Shown here in pieces: positions 1 through 10,025 of a stretch of DNA of 64,000 nt (position 1 is the stretch's first letter; each line of letters begins with the position of its first letter). This DNA comes from Novilysobacter antarcticus (lineage in GTDB: Bacteria; Pseudomonadota; Gammaproteobacteria; Xanthomonadales; Xanthomonadaceae), in the NCBI RefSeq assembly GCF_019802285.1, contig NZ_JAIEUJ010000002.1:496001-560000 (forward strand), written 5' to 3'. The translations under genes were made by a program, and so were the position numbers. Under the pieces are notes generated by a model, which was given only the letters and a program-made list of their open reading frames with translations, was not told where the DNA came from and searched no databases.

Positions 1-2114
1 GGCGTGGCGCGCGCTGCGCCGCGCGGGTCCAGCCACAGGCTGCGCTCGTCGTCATCGTCCTGCTCCTCCCGCGGCGGCGGGGGATACAGATCACGCGGTG
101 TGTGCGGATAGACCAGGCCCTTCACCAGCAGCGCCAACGCATGTTCGGCGGCGGTCTGGTCCAGGCCGGAGCTGGCCAGGCACTCGGCGATGCGCGGCTC
201 CAATGCCAGCAGGTGATCGGCCAGTTCGGCGCCGCGGCCCTCGGCGGCGAGGCGGTCCGCGGCAACCAGGGCGTCGCCGAGGGACACCGCGTCGACCAGA
301 CGCTCGCGATCGTCGCCGTCGCGCAACCAGGTCTGGACCAGGTGATGGCGCCAGGACCCGCGCAGGAACTCGGCGATGGCCGGACTCAGCGGCGGTGCCG
401 AAAGGCGCCTGGCGAGCACGGTATCTGCCTGCTCGCGGGCGTGGTTCAGCCGTTCGCGTCCGTTGGTTGCCTTCGCTGCACGCTCTTCCTGCAGCTCGAT
501 CCGGCGGCGCTGCTGCTGCAGCAGGGCGTCCAGCTCGCGGTGCGCGGTCTCGAAGATCACCAGATCCTCGGTGTATTCGGCGACCACGCGCTGGGAGATG
601 GAAGTCGCCCGGTCCAGCAATTCGCGCTCCTGCGGGGTGTTGCCGGCGTTGCCCGCCACGGCCTCGGTGATGGCATCGAAGAGGCGCCGTGCCGGGTGGG
701 TCGGGCTGACAAACAGCTGCTGGTCGGTCAGCGCGACCTTGACGTAAGGCAGCACGAGACGCGCGTACATCCGTCGTGCGCGGTCCTGCAGTTGCTGGCT
801 GGCGAACAGCGCGTCGAACAACAGGCCGACCAGGTCGATCGCGTCCTCGTCCTCGGCGCTGAAACTGATTTGTTCCGGATCCAGGCCGAGACGGCGCGAA
901 CCGGTATTGAGCTGCTCGCGGATCGCGCCCGCCAAGCTGCCGGAGCCGGCCAGGGCGCGGGCGAACACGTCCGCCGGCTCGGCTTGCATGAGTGATGCAA
1001 CGTTGACGAGCTCATCCAGGCGCAATTGCCGTCGACCTCCGGACTCCGTCGGCGAGGCACCTTGCATGGGGGCGGAAGCTGCTCCGCGACGGCCTTCGCG
1101 CCAGGCGTGCAACATGCTGCGCAGCTCGCTCAGCTCCGCCGGCGTCGGGTTTTCGGCGCCAGACGATCCCGCCCCGCCGCCGCCCCAACCGCCCTGACCT
1201 GGAACCGATCCACCGTGACCATGTCCATGCCCGGCGTGCCCCGGCGCACCCGTTCCGCCAATGGAAGCCCCGCCCTGACCCGAACCGTAATGCTCCGCGC
1301 CAGCGCCCCAGCCGCCCGCGCCTGCCTCGTTGCCACCTGACGGCGTCGGCCCAGCCCCACGGCCTGCACCCACCGATTGGACGGCGTTCGCGGATGAACC
1401 TGCTGCCGCGGGAGCATCGGGGGCGGCTGGCAGCCCATATCCGCCACGCGCAAGTACCGTATTGGCGGCGTCGTAGAGTTCGCCGAGGACACTCTCCAGC
1501 GCCCTGGCGTAATGCTCGAACAGCAGCGTCCGGAGCAGTTCCGGGATCTGCTCGTCTTCAAAGGTGTCAACAAAGGCCATCGCCAGCCGGGTCGGGCCCA
1601 GCGGATTCATGGATGGCTCCGCGCCCAGCGCGCCGGCGAGGATATCCAGCCGCGCACCCATCATGTCCAGGCTCGCGCTGTGGCGATGATCCAGACTGGC
1701 GGCCAAGGCCTGCCCCGCCAGATGGAAGTCGATCTGGCCCTCGTCGATCAGCCCAAGTGGTACATCCACGCTGTCACGGGCGTGCAGCAGGCGGAAATCG
1801 TCAAACCCCTGCGCAATGCGCTGCCGAAAGCGCATTACGTGCGCGGCGTGGTGTTGGCGCAGTACCCACAGTGCGGATTGGCTCTGATAGACCAGCTGCG
1901 GTAAGTGCGTGCCATCGCCGCCCACCGCGATCGCGCCCAGGGCCACATCGATCGCGGGATAGAATTCGCCCGGCAAACCCGCCAGCCGCTCCAGCACCAG
2001 GCGCTTGATCTCTTCAAGCACCCGTGTGGGATCCACCGGAGTTGAATGGAAGCCGCGAACGGATGGGATAGACACGTGTGCTCCAGAGCCGGGGTGACGC
2101 AGAGTGCCGTCCAT
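1..2114 (-). CDS. DUF1631 family protein (C-terminus cut by window edge)
   Basis: A reading frame stays open from about 2114 to the window edge, giving about 704 residues. The helical, charged sequence matches the DUF1631 family as I know it: it has the V-L-P-Y-V-K-V-A-L-T-D-Q-Q-L-F block near residues 450-465 and an I-T-E-A-V-A-G-N-A-G-N block just after. The family has no established enzymatic role and is sometimes mislabelled thymidine phosphorylase. The start is uncertain: ATG at 2114 has a short AGG four bases upstream, while GTG at 2075 has GGAG at good spacing. Residues about 245-325 form a low-complexity Gly/His-rich linker between two helical parts. The gene is divergent from the nitroreductase at 2182. 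The C-terminal end is outside the window. Confidence 0.8.
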   Translation of the reverse strand, partial: MDGTLRHPGSGAHVSIPSVRGFHSTPVDPTRVLEEIKRLVLERLAGLPGEFYPAIDVALGAIAVGGDGTHLPQLVYQSQSALWVLRQHHAAHVMRFRQRIAQGFDDFRLLHARDSVDVPLGLIDEGQIDFHLAGQALAASLDHRHSASLDMMGARLDILAGALGAEPSMNPLGPTRLAMAFVDTFEDEQIPELLRTLLFEHYARALESVLGELYDAANTVLARGGYGLPAAPDAPAAAGSSANAVQSVGAGRGAGPTPSGGNEAGAGGWGAGAEHYGSGQGGASIGGTGAPGHAGHGHGHGGSVPGQGGWGGGGAGSSGAENPTPAELSELRSMLHAWREGRRGAASAPMQGASPTESGGRRQLRLDELVNVASLMQAEPADVFARALAGSGSLAGAIREQLNTGSRRLGLDPEQISFSAEDEDAIDLVGLLFDALFASQQLQDRARRMYARLVLPYVKVALTDQQLFVSPTHPARRLFDAITEAVAGNAGNTPQERELLDRATSISQRVVAEYTEDLVIFETAHRELDALLQQQRRRIELQEERAAKATNGRERLNHAREQADTVLARRLSAPPLSPAIAEFLRGSWRHHLVQTWLRDGDDRERLVDAVSLGDALVAADRLAAEGRGAELADHLLALEPRIAECLASSGLDQTAAEHALALLVKGLVYPHTPRDLYPPPPREEQDDDDERSLWLDPRGAARAT

Positions 2115-2181
2115 AAACCTGTATAGGAGCATAGTGGCAATATGGGTCAGGTTTTCCCGCCCAATGTTTGAACTGTGACTT

Positions 2182-2802
2182 ATGACCCCCAAACCTGATG
2201 TACCGCAGCAACTTGCGGCGCCCGGTCACGCGCTGGACGCCGCCCTGGCCCACCTCGATACCCGGCGCTCGGTGCCTTTCATGCGCCTGCAGGAACCCGC
2301 ACCGGACTCGGCGACACTGCTGCGGCTGCTGGCCAGCGCGACGAGGGTACCCGACCACGGCATCCGCGAACCTTTCCGTTTCGTGACCTTGCGGGGCGAT
2401 GCGCGCCGGGTGTTCGGCGAGCGTCTGGCGGCGCGCCACCGCGAGGCCGATGCCGACGCCAGCGAAAGCGTCATCGCCAAGGACCTTGACCGCTACCTGC
2501 ATGCGCCGTTGATCGTGGTGCTGGTGGCACAGCTCGGCCCGGACCCGAAGATTCCTGAGCAGGAGCGCCTTCTCAGCGCCGGTTGCACCGGTTTTGCACT
2601 GCTCCAGGCGGCCCAGGCCGCTGGGTTCGGTGGCTGCTGGCTGACCGGCTGGGCGGCCTACGACCGCGGGGTCGCTTCCATGCTCGGCCTGGAGGCCCAC
2701 GAGCACGTCATCGGCTTCATCCATCTGGGCACCCCGTCACAGGACATTCCGGGGCGTCGTCGCCCGGACCCGGCGACGTTGCTGTCCGAGTGGACGCCTT
2801 GA
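2182..2802 (+). CDS. Nitroreductase family protein (YdjA-like)
   Basis: A 206-residue protein of the small FMN-dependent nitroreductase type. It has an N-terminal S-V-P-F-M-R basic stretch, the A-T-R-V-P-D-H-G segment typical of YdjA-like enzymes (residues about 53-60), and a C-terminal G-F-G-G-C-W-L-T-G block that in the family helps bind flavin. The likely reaction is NAD(P)H-dependent two-electron reduction of nitroaromatics or quinones in the cytoplasm; the true substrate is unknown. Its stop codon overlaps the start of the exonuclease gene, so the two are probably co-transcribed. The divergent DUF1631 gene starts about 70 bases upstream. Confidence 0.82.
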   Translation: MTPKPDVPQQLAAPGHALDAALAHLDTRRSVPFMRLQEPAPDSATLLRLLASATRVPDHGIREPFRFVTLRGDARRVFGERLAARHREADADASESVIAKDLDRYLHAPLIVVLVAQLGPDPKIPEQERLLSAGCTGFALLQAAQAAGFGGCWLTGWAAYDRGVASMLGLEAHEHVIGFIHLGTPSQDIPGRRRPDPATLLSEWTP

Positions 2803-3740
2803 ACCAATCCGTCCCGGCGACGCCACCCGCGTCGACGCCGACCCTCTACCTGGTCGATGCCAGCCTGTACGTGTTCCGCGCCTGGCACTCGATGCCCGAT
2901 GATTTCCGCGGTGCGGACGGCTCGCCGACCAATGCCGTACACGGATTTGCCCGTTTCCTGCTGGAACTGCTCGATCGTGCACGACCGCAGCACATCGCGG
3001 TGGCGTTTGATGAGGCGCTCGACTCGTGCTTCCGCAATACGATCTACCCGGCCTACAAGGCCAACCGCGAACCGGCTCCGGAAGCCCTGAAACAGCAATT
3101 CGTGCACTGCCGCGAACTGTGCGCCGCGCTGGGACTGAGCGTGCTCTCGCATCGCGAGTACGAGGCGGACGACCTGATCGGCAGTGCCTGCATGAGCGCC
3201 CGCGCGCACCGGTTCCGCTCGGTCATCGTCTCGGCCGACAAGGACCTCTCGCAGTTGCTGGGCGATCACGACGAGCAGTGGGACTTCGCCCGCGGCCAGC
3301 GCTGGGGTGCGAGCGGCGTGCCTGCCCGGCATGGCGTCGAGGCTGCCCAGATGGCCGATTACCTGGCGCTGACCGGCGATGCGGTCGACAACATTCCCGG
3401 GGTGCCGGGCATCGGTGCAAAGACCGCGGCCGCCCTGCTGGCCCATTTCGGCAGCCTGGACGCGCTGCTGGATCGCATCGACGAGGTGCCCTATCTGCGC
3501 CTGCGCGGCGCGGCGTCCTGTGCGGCCCGATTGCGCGAGCATCGCGACCTTGCGCTGCTGTGCCGCCAACTTTCCACGGTGGCCTGCGACGTGGCCCTGG
3601 ACGATGCCGACAGCCACTTTGTGCGCCGGTCCGCCGAGCCGGGCCGCCTGCACGCGCTGTGCGAGCGCGTCCGGTTCGGTCCGATGACCCGGCGCCGGCT
3701 GTATGGCGTGGCAGGCCTGGAGTTCAATCCCGGCGCGTGA
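2799..3740 (+). CDS. 5'-3' exonuclease, Pol I N-terminal-domain type (flap/ExoIX-like)
   Basis: About 313 residues resembling the stand-alone 5'-nuclease domain of DNA polymerase I. Visible features are L-Y-L-V-D-A-S (first metal Asp), an N-A-V-H-G-F-A-R segment, Y-K-A-N-R, the acidic E-Y-E-A-D-D-L-I-G block, V-S-A-D-K-D-L-S-Q-L, and the helix-hairpin-helix part G-D-A-V-D-N-I-P-G-V-P-G-I-G-A-K-T. The predicted role is removal of 5' flaps or RNA primers. I chose TTG at 2799, which overlaps the upstream TGA and has GAG eight bases before it; GTG at 2790 is an alternative three codons longer. An in-frame extension back to 2583 exists but only shadows the nitroreductase gene. Confidence 0.85.
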   Translation: MNQSVPATPPASTPTLYLVDASLYVFRAWHSMPDDFRGADGSPTNAVHGFARFLLELLDRARPQHIAVAFDEALDSCFRNTIYPAYKANREPAPEALKQQFVHCRELCAALGLSVLSHREYEADDLIGSACMSARAHRFRSVIVSADKDLSQLLGDHDEQWDFARGQRWGASGVPARHGVEAAQMADYLALTGDAVDNIPGVPGIGAKTAAALLAHFGSLDALLDRIDEVPYLRLRGAASCAARLREHRDLALLCRQLSTVACDVALDDADSHFVRRSAEPGRLHALCERVRFGPMTRRRLYGVAGLEFNPGA

Positions 3741-3773
3741 ACAAGGCCGCCGAGAAGGTTTAGCATCGGGCCC

Positions 3774-4328
3774 ATGGACGATCACGAAAAACCCGTTGAA
3801 ACAATCTACGACGGCAAGTGGCTGCGGATGTTGCGCCGCGGCCGCTGGGAATACGTCGAGCGGACCCACGGCAAGGGCATGGCGGTGATCATCATCGCCG
3901 TGACCCCGGCCGACGAGGTTTTGTTCGTGGAGCAGTTCCGGGTGCCACTGGGTGCGCGCACCATCGAGATGCCGGCCGGTCTGGTCGGCGATGACGACAC
4001 ATCCGACACGCTGGTCGCCGCAGCGCATCGCGAGCTGATCGAGGAAACCGGATGGGAGCCCCGCAGGCTTGAGGTGCTGCTGGTCGGCCCGACTTCGTCG
4101 GGAATGAGCAACGAGCGCATCGCCTATGTGCGCGCCCGCGACCTGGTCAAGGTCGGCGAAGGCGGCGGCGTGGGCAATGAGGACATCACCGTCCACCACG
4201 TACCGCGTGAGCGCGCGCCTGCCTGGCTGATGCAGAAGCAGCGCGAAGGGTTCGAGCTGGACCTGAAGCTGTGGGGCGGACTGTGGATGATCGACCGCGA
4301 CCCGGACGGATCGCCCGTCGCGCCCTGA
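3774..4328 (+). CDS. Nudix hydrolase (ADP-ribose pyrophosphatase-like)
   Basis: A 184-residue Nudix protein. The box G-x5-D-x7-R-E-L-I-E-E-T-G-W is complete except that the first conserved Glu is Asp. In this family the R-E-x2-E-E core binds the metals, so activity is probably kept. The P-A-G-L-V-G lead-in is typical of ADP-sugar pyrophosphatases, so hydrolysis of ADP-ribose or another nucleotide sugar is likely, but substrate cannot be fixed from sequence. It follows the exonuclease by 33 bases and probably shares its transcript. It converges on the iminopeptidase gene with only 37 bases between stops, where I see no clear terminator. Confidence 0.85.
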   Translation: MDDHEKPVETIYDGKWLRMLRRGRWEYVERTHGKGMAVIIIAVTPADEVLFVEQFRVPLGARTIEMPAGLVGDDDTSDTLVAAAHRELIEETGWEPRRLEVLLVGPTSSGMSNERIAYVRARDLVKVGEGGGVGNEDITVHHVPRERAPAWLMQKQREGFELDLKLWGGLWMIDRDPDGSPVAP

Positions 4329-4365
4329 CGGTCAGTGACCGCCGGACGCGGCAGGCACAGCGGCC

Positions 4366-5382
<1,017 letters not shown>

Positions 5383-6207
5383 TCATTCAGCGACTCGACC
5401 CACGCTCACCCGGTCGCGCTGCTCCAGATCCACCACGGTTTCCACCTCGCCCAGGCCCGCCTCGACCATCAGGGCACGCACCGCACTGCCTTGGTCCAGC
5501 CCGTGCTCCAGCAGCAGCCAGCCACCGGCCACCAGCAGCTCCGGTGCGCCGTCGACGATGCTGCGAATGTCATCCAGACCGTCGGCACCCGCGGCCAGCG
5601 CACTGCGCGGCTCGAAGCGCAAATCGCCCTGGGCCAGATGCGCGTCCTCCTCGGCGATGTAGGGCGGATTGCTGAGAATCATGTCGAAACGGTCGCCCGC
5701 CAGTGGCTTCAGCCAGTCACCGTGGCGGAACTCCACGTTTTCCAGACCCAGCGTCCGGGCGTTGCCGGCTGCCACGTCCAGCGCGCTTTCGCTGGCATCG
5801 GTGGCGATCACCCGGGCCAGCGGACGCTCCATCGCCACGGCGAGCGCGACCGCGCCACTGCCCGTGCCCAGATCAACCACCCGCAGTGCTTTCTCCTGCG
5901 GCAGGCGGTCCAGCGCCTGCTCCACCAGCAGCTCGGTTTCCGCACGCGGGATCAGCGTCGCCGGGGTTACCCGCAGGTCGAAGCGCCAGAAACCCCGCTG
6001 GCCGGTCAGGTAAGCGATCGGCTCGCCGGCACGCCGGCGCTCGAGCAGCAAGCTGAAACGCTGCACTGCGACCTGGTCGAGGTCCTCGTCGCCATGCGCG
6101 TACAGCCACGTGCGCGAGCGGCCAAGCGTGTGGGCCAGCAGCAACTCCGCATCGCCCGGCTGCGTGCCGCGGCGCGCCTCGCGCAGGATTGAATCGATTC
6201 GCGCCAT
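5383..6207 (-). CDS. prmC: Peptide chain release factor N(5)-glutamine methyltransferase
   Basis: A 274-residue SAM-dependent methyltransferase (E. coli PrmC is 277). It has an N-terminal helical substrate-binding domain, the SAM motif V-D-L-G-T-G-S-G-A (residues 111-119), and the hallmark N-P-P-Y at 180-183 that binds the target glutamine. It methylates the Gln of the GGQ loop in RF1 and RF2. The start ATG at 6207 gives the canonical M-A-R-I-D beginning; the frame is open for 26 more codons upstream, but that part has no family similarity. It is usually next to prfA, which is not seen here. It is divergent from ahpC across about 310 bases. Confidence 0.93.
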   Translation of the reverse strand: MARIDSILREARRGTQPGDAELLLAHTLGRSRTWLYAHGDEDLDQVAVQRFSLLLERRRAGEPIAYLTGQRGFWRFDLRVTPATLIPRAETELLVEQALDRLPQEKALRVVDLGTGSGAVALAVAMERPLARVIATDASESALDVAAGNARTLGLENVEFRHGDWLKPLAGDRFDMILSNPPYIAEEDAHLAQGDLRFEPRSALAAGADGLDDIRSIVDGAPELLVAGGWLLLEHGLDQGSAVRALMVEAGLGEVETVVDLEQRDRVSVGRVAE

Positions 6208-6408
6208 ATGCCCTACCGAGCGTTGGGAAGCCGCGAGCGCCTGATCCGCCCCCCGCCCGTGGATGACCATGATAAGGCAGCCCACTTCGCCGCCATCAGG
6301 ATGCTACAGGGCCGGTCATCGAGGGTTGATAAGCGTCACCCGAGCCGCGATGTCATAAGGATCGCCGTCACCAGGCGATGTTTGTTCGCTCAATCCACCG
6401 CTCGACCG

Positions 6409-6445
6409 ATAGGGCTTGACTATTGAATAAATCACATCAATCGAT
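6409..6445 (+). promoter_or_regulatory. OxyR-type operator upstream of ahpC
   Basis: The region between prmC and ahpC (6208-6520) holds a 37-base match to the OxyR tetramer pattern ATAG-N7-CTAT-N7-ATAG-N7-CTAT. The quarters are ATAG (6409-6412), CTAT (6420-6423), ATCA (6431-6434) and CGAT (6442-6445), all with exact 7-base spacers. The first two are perfect, the third matches 2 of 4 and the fourth 3 of 4. A possible -10, TAAGAT, lies at 6454-6459, which would put the -35 region inside the operator, as is usual for OxyR-activated promoters. The ahpC ribosome site AAGAGGA is at 6507-6513. Nothing else recognisable lies in this gap. Confidence 0.75.
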
Positions 6446-6520
6446 TTGATTAATAAGATAGGCGGCACTAAGCTTTGAGTCGTAGCTTCTTCTCCCCATC
6501 CACTGCAAGAGGATCCAGCG

Positions 6521-7084
6521 ATGTCCCTGATCAATACCGAAGTCAAACCGTTCAAGGCCCAGGCGTTCAAGAACGGCGAATTCAAGGAAATCACCGAGGC
6601 CGACCTGAAGGGCAAGTGGTCGGTGTTCTTCTTCTACCCGGCCAACTTCACCTTCGTCTGCCCGACCGAGCTGGAAGACCTGGCCGACAAGTACGAGGAG
6701 TTCCAGAAGCTCGGCGTCGAGATCTACAGCGTCTCCACCGACACCCACTTCTCGCACAAGGCGTGGCACGACACGTCCGACTCGATCAAGAAGATCAAGT
6801 ACACGATGGTCGGCGACCCGACCGGCGCGATCACCCGCAACTTCGAGGTGATGATCGAGGAAGCCGGCTTGGCCGACCGCGGCACCTTCGTGATCGACAC
6901 CGAGGGCAAGATCCAGATCGTCGAGATCAACGCCGGTGGCATCGGCCGTGACGCCAGCGAGCTGCTGCGCAAGGTCAAGGCCGCCCAGTACGTCGCCGCG
7001 CACCCCAACGAGGTCTGCCCGGCCAAGTGGAAGGAAGGCGAGAAGACCCTTGCGCCTTCGCTGGACCTGGTTGGCAAGATCTAA
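6521..7084 (+). CDS. ahpC: Alkyl hydroperoxide reductase subunit C (2-Cys peroxiredoxin)
   Basis: A 187-residue typical 2-Cys peroxiredoxin, the same length as E. coli AhpC. The peroxidatic Cys47 is in F-V-C-P-T-E and the resolving Cys166 in E-V-C-P-A-K-W. It reduces hydrogen peroxide, organic peroxides and peroxynitrite in the cytoplasm and is re-reduced by AhpF, encoded downstream. A strong ribosome site, AAGAGGA, sits seven bases before the ATG. The OxyR-type operator about 80-110 bases upstream implies peroxide induction. A long intergenic region with hairpins separates it from ahpF, so ahpC may often be transcribed alone. Confidence 0.97.
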   Translation: MSLINTEVKPFKAQAFKNGEFKEITEADLKGKWSVFFFYPANFTFVCPTELEDLADKYEEFQKLGVEIYSVSTDTHFSHKAWHDTSDSIKKIKYTMVGDPTGAITRNFEVMIEEAGLADRGTFVIDTEGKIQIVEINAGGIGRDASELLRKVKAAQYVAAHPNEVCPAKWKEGEKTLAPSLDLVGKI

Positions 7085-7095
7085 GCCGTTGTTAC

Positions 7096-7212
7096 GGCGA
7101 CGTTGCAACGTCGCCACCGAGTCAGCCCGGGCGCTGTGCGCGCCCGGGTGCACCATGGGGGTCCCGGGTGCACGCCACCCGGGGTCTCTGAAGCGATCGG
7201 TTCTCCCGATCG
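7096..7212 (+). terminator. Cluster of hairpins after ahpC (attenuator or 3'-end stabiliser)
   Basis: The 327-base ahpC-ahpF gap (7085-7411) has no convincing gene but holds several perfect inverted repeats. They are an 8-bp stem with TGCA loop (7096-7115), a 9-bp stem CCCGGGCGC/GCGCCCGGG with 5-base loop (7126-7148), a 7-bp stem CCGGGTG/CACCCGG (7164-7182), and a 7-bp stem CGATCGG/CCGATCG (7194-7212). None is followed by a clear T run, so they are not classic intrinsic terminators. They could partly terminate transcription or protect the ahpC mRNA end, giving more AhpC than AhpF. Confidence 0.55.
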
Positions 7213-7298
7213 TCCACCTCACTCGCCACCGTGGCGGGTGTGCGTTCTGCGTCCCAGTGGTTGCTTGCACAAGCGGCCTGGGCTGAGCCGGATGCTGG

Positions 7299-7322
7299 TT
7301 TTACGGATATTTTTACGGATAT
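7299..7322 (+). repeat. 12-base tandem duplication before ahpF
   Basis: The unit TTTTACGGATAT occurs twice in direct succession, about 90 bases before the ahpF ATG. It is AT-rich against a GC-rich background, so it could be a promoter element or a protein-binding site for ahpF. Function is unknown; only the duplication itself is certain. Confidence 0.7.
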
Positions 7323-7411
7323 TCACCGCCCCCCCCGGCCCCTCCCCCGGCCCAGGCCGCTCCTGCAAGCATCTCCACGCCTTCCCCCCAAATTTCACTG
7401 GAGCCGTTGCC

Positions 7412-9025
7412 ATGCTCGATGACAGCCTCAAGACCCAGTTGCAGTCCTACCTTGAAAACGTGACCCAGCCGATCGAGTTGGTTGCTTGTCTGGACGACGG
7501 CGCCAAATCGCAGGAGCTCCACGCCCTGCTGACCGAGATCGCCGCGATGTCCGACAAGATCACGCTGCGCCGCGATGATGACTCGCAGTCGCGCAAGCCG
7601 TCGTTCGCGATCAACCGCGTGGGCACCGATATCGGGATTTCCTTCGCGGCCATTCCGATGGGCCATGAGTTCACCTCCCTGGTGCTGGCCCTGCTTCAGG
7701 TCGGCGGCCACCCCGGCAAGATCAGCGACGAGCTGGCCACGCAGGTCCGCGAGCTGGAGGGCGAATTCAATTTCGAGACCTTCATGTCGCTGTCCTGCCA
7801 GAGCTGCCCGGACACGGTTCAGGCGCTGAACCTGATGAGCGTGCTGAACCCCGCCATCCGCCACGTTGCCATTGATGGCGCGCTGTTCCAGGACGAGGTG
7901 GAAACCCGCGAGATCATGTCGGTGCCGACCGTCCTGCTCAACGGCGAGGCCTTCGATACGGGTCGGATGACGGTTGAGCAGATCGTTGCCCGGCTCGACA
8001 CCGGTGCGGAGAAGCGCATGGCCGAGGAGATCAAGACCAAGGCGCCCTTCGAGGTGCTGGTGATCGGCGGCGGCCCGGCCGGGGCGGCTTCGGCCATCTA
8101 CGCGGCACGCAAGGGCATCCGTACCGGTGTGGTGGCCGAGCGCTTCGGCGGCCAGGTGCTGGACACGATGTCGATCGAGAACTTCATCTCCGTGCCGCAC
8201 ACCGAGGGCCCCAAGTTCGCGGTGGCCATGGAGCAGCACGTTCGCGAATACGACGTGGACATCATGAACCTGCAGCAGGCGACCAAGCTGGTTCCGGCGA
8301 GCGAGCCCGGCGGTCTGGTTGAGGTGCAACTGGCCAATGGCGCGTCGCTCAAGTCGCGCAGCGTGGTCCTCGCCACCGGCGCGCGCTGGCGCCAGATGGG
8401 TGTGCCCGGCGAGGAGGAATACCGCAACAAGGGCGTGGCGTACTGCCCGCATTGCGACGGTCCGCTGTACAAGGGCAAGGACGTGGCGGTGATCGGCGGC
8501 GGCAACTCGGGCGTCGAGGCCGCGATCGACCTGGCCGGCGTCGTCAACCACGTCACCCTGATCGAGTTCGACAGCCAGCTGCGTGCCGACGAGGTGCTCC
8601 AGCGCAAACTGCGCAGCCTGCCCAACGTCACCATCATCGTCAGTGCCCAGAGCACCGAAGTGCTGGGTGATGGCAAGAAGGTCACCGGACTGGTCTACAA
8701 GGATCGCGAGGGCGGCGATATCCACCGCGTGGCATTGGACGGCATCTTCGTCCAGATCGGCCTGTTGCCCAATACCGAATGGTTGAAGGGCGACCTGGAC
8801 CTGTCACCGCGCGGCGAGATCATCATCGATGACCGGGGCGCGACCTCGATGCCGGGCGTGTTTGCCGCCGGCGATGCCACCACCGTCGCCTACAAGCAGA
8901 TCGTGATCGCCATGGGCGCCGGCTCGACCGCAGCGCTGAGCGCGTTCGACTACCTGATCCGCACGCCGGTACCGGCCGATGCCGCAGCAGCCCTGGCTGC
9001 GGCCGCGGACACCGCCGCGGCCTGA
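7412..9025 (+). CDS. ahpF: Alkyl hydroperoxide reductase subunit F
   Basis: A 537-residue flavoprotein that recycles AhpC using NADH. The N-terminal double thioredoxin-like domain carries Cys129 and Cys132 (S-C-Q-S-C-P), and the thioredoxin-reductase-like domain carries Cys345 and Cys348 (Y-C-P-H-C-D). All four positions equal those of E. coli AhpF. The FAD site is V-I-G-G-G-P-A-G (near 214) and the NADH site V-I-G-G-G-N-S-G (near 360). I chose ATG at 7412 because GGAG precedes it and the family start M-L-D-x-x-L fits; the frame runs open to 7103 through hairpin DNA that is unlikely to be coding. oxyR follows 57 bases downstream, so ahpF-oxyR may be one transcript. Confidence 0.96.
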   Translation: MLDDSLKTQLQSYLENVTQPIELVACLDDGAKSQELHALLTEIAAMSDKITLRRDDDSQSRKPSFAINRVGTDIGISFAAIPMGHEFTSLVLALLQVGGHPGKISDELATQVRELEGEFNFETFMSLSCQSCPDTVQALNLMSVLNPAIRHVAIDGALFQDEVETREIMSVPTVLLNGEAFDTGRMTVEQIVARLDTGAEKRMAEEIKTKAPFEVLVIGGGPAGAASAIYAARKGIRTGVVAERFGGQVLDTMSIENFISVPHTEGPKFAVAMEQHVREYDVDIMNLQQATKLVPASEPGGLVEVQLANGASLKSRSVVLATGARWRQMGVPGEEEYRNKGVAYCPHCDGPLYKGKDVAVIGGGNSGVEAAIDLAGVVNHVTLIEFDSQLRADEVLQRKLRSLPNVTIIVSAQSTEVLGDGKKVTGLVYKDREGGDIHRVALDGIFVQIGLLPNTEWLKGDLDLSPRGEIIIDDRGATSMPGVFAAGDATTVAYKQIVIAMGAGSTAALSAFDYLIRTPVPADAAAALAAAADTAAA

Positions 9026-9082
9026 CGGCCGACCGTTGCCGCCGCGCCCATCGGCCGGCGGCAGCGGACCTGGAATCCCTCG

Positions 9083-9997
9083 ATGAACCTTCGCGACCTC
9101 AAGTACCTTGTCGCCCTGGCCGAGCACCGCCACTTCGGCCGGGCGGCCGCGGCCAGCTTCGTCAGCCAGCCGACCCTGTCCACGCAGATCCGCAAACTGG
9201 AAGAGGAGCTCGGGGTGACGCTGGTGGAGCGCGCGCCGCGCAAGGTGATGCTGACCCCGGTCGGACGCGACATCGTCGAGCGCGCTCGGCGGGTGCTGGC
9301 TGACGTCGACCAGATGGCCGAGATCGCACGGCGCAGTCAGGACCCCGATGCCGGCTCGATCCGGCTGGGCATGTTCCCTACGCTGGGGCCCTACCTGCTG
9401 CCACACGTGCTGCCGGGGCTGAGGGAGAAGTTCCCCCGCCTGGAGATGCTGCTGGTGGAGGAGAAGACCGACGCCCTGCTGGAGCGCCTGCGCGAAGGCC
9501 GGCTGGACGCGGCGCTACTGGCGCTGCCGATCCACGATGACCAGCTGCACATCGAGACCCTGTTTGAGGAATCTTTTCTGCTCGCCGTGCCGCGGCAACA
9601 TCGCCTGGCGGAACGCACATCGCTGGCCATGGACGACCTCGACCAGGTTCCGCTGCTGCTGCTGGAGGAAGGCCATTGCCTTCGCGACCAGGCGCTCGAC
9701 GTGTGCCGGCTGGCCGGCGCGGGCGAGCGCGACGGTTTCCGCGCGACCAGCCTGGAAACCCTGCGGCAGATGGTCGCCGCCGGTGTCGGATTGACCCTCT
9801 TGCCCGCGCTGTCGGTGCAGCCACCGGTGCCGCCGTCGCCGGACATCGCGCTGTTGCCGTTCGTGGGCGAGTCGCCGCACCGCACGATTGCGATGGTCTG
9901 GCGCAAGAGCTCGGCGATGGCATCGTTGCTGGAGCGCATTGCCAGCCAGCTGCGTGAGCTGCCACCAAGCCTGCTGCAGGCGCCGGCGGAGTTCTAG
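9083..9997 (+). CDS. oxyR: Hydrogen-peroxide-inducible transcriptional regulator OxyR
   Basis: A 304-residue LysR-type regulator. The N-terminal winged helix-turn-helix spans residues 1-60 (F-G-R-A-A-A-A-S-F-V-S-Q-P-T-L-S). The two redox cysteines fall exactly at 199 and 208 (G-H-C-L-R-D-Q-A-L-D-V-C), as in E. coli OxyR, which form the disulfide that switches the protein on. It probably controls the operator before ahpC and perhaps its own synthesis. In Xanthomonas an ahpF-oxyR arrangement has been described, which fits this order. It converges with the DUF2007 gene, with 28 bases between stops. Confidence 0.96.
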   Translation: MNLRDLKYLVALAEHRHFGRAAAASFVSQPTLSTQIRKLEEELGVTLVERAPRKVMLTPVGRDIVERARRVLADVDQMAEIARRSQDPDAGSIRLGMFPTLGPYLLPHVLPGLREKFPRLEMLLVEEKTDALLERLREGRLDAALLALPIHDDQLHIETLFEESFLLAVPRQHRLAERTSLAMDDLDQVPLLLLEEGHCLRDQALDVCRLAGAGERDGFRATSLETLRQMVAAGVGLTLLPALSVQPPVPPSPDIALLPFVGESPHRTIAMVWRKSSAMASLLERIASQLRELPPSLLQAPAEF

Positions 9998-10025
9998 AAG
10001 CCCGGATCACTGGGCGGGAACACAG

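Noticed and set aside
2658-4199. 513-codon open frame on the minus strand
   Set aside because: It lies opposite three genes with intact motifs (nitroreductase end, exonuclease, Nudix) and resembles no family.
6208-6426. 72-codon frame upstream of ahpC
   Set aside because: It runs into the OxyR-type operator, has no ribosome site and no similarity; treated as regulatory DNA.
7313-8725. 470-codon open frame antisense to ahpF
   Set aside because: The sense strand encodes AhpF with all four redox cysteines at the expected positions.
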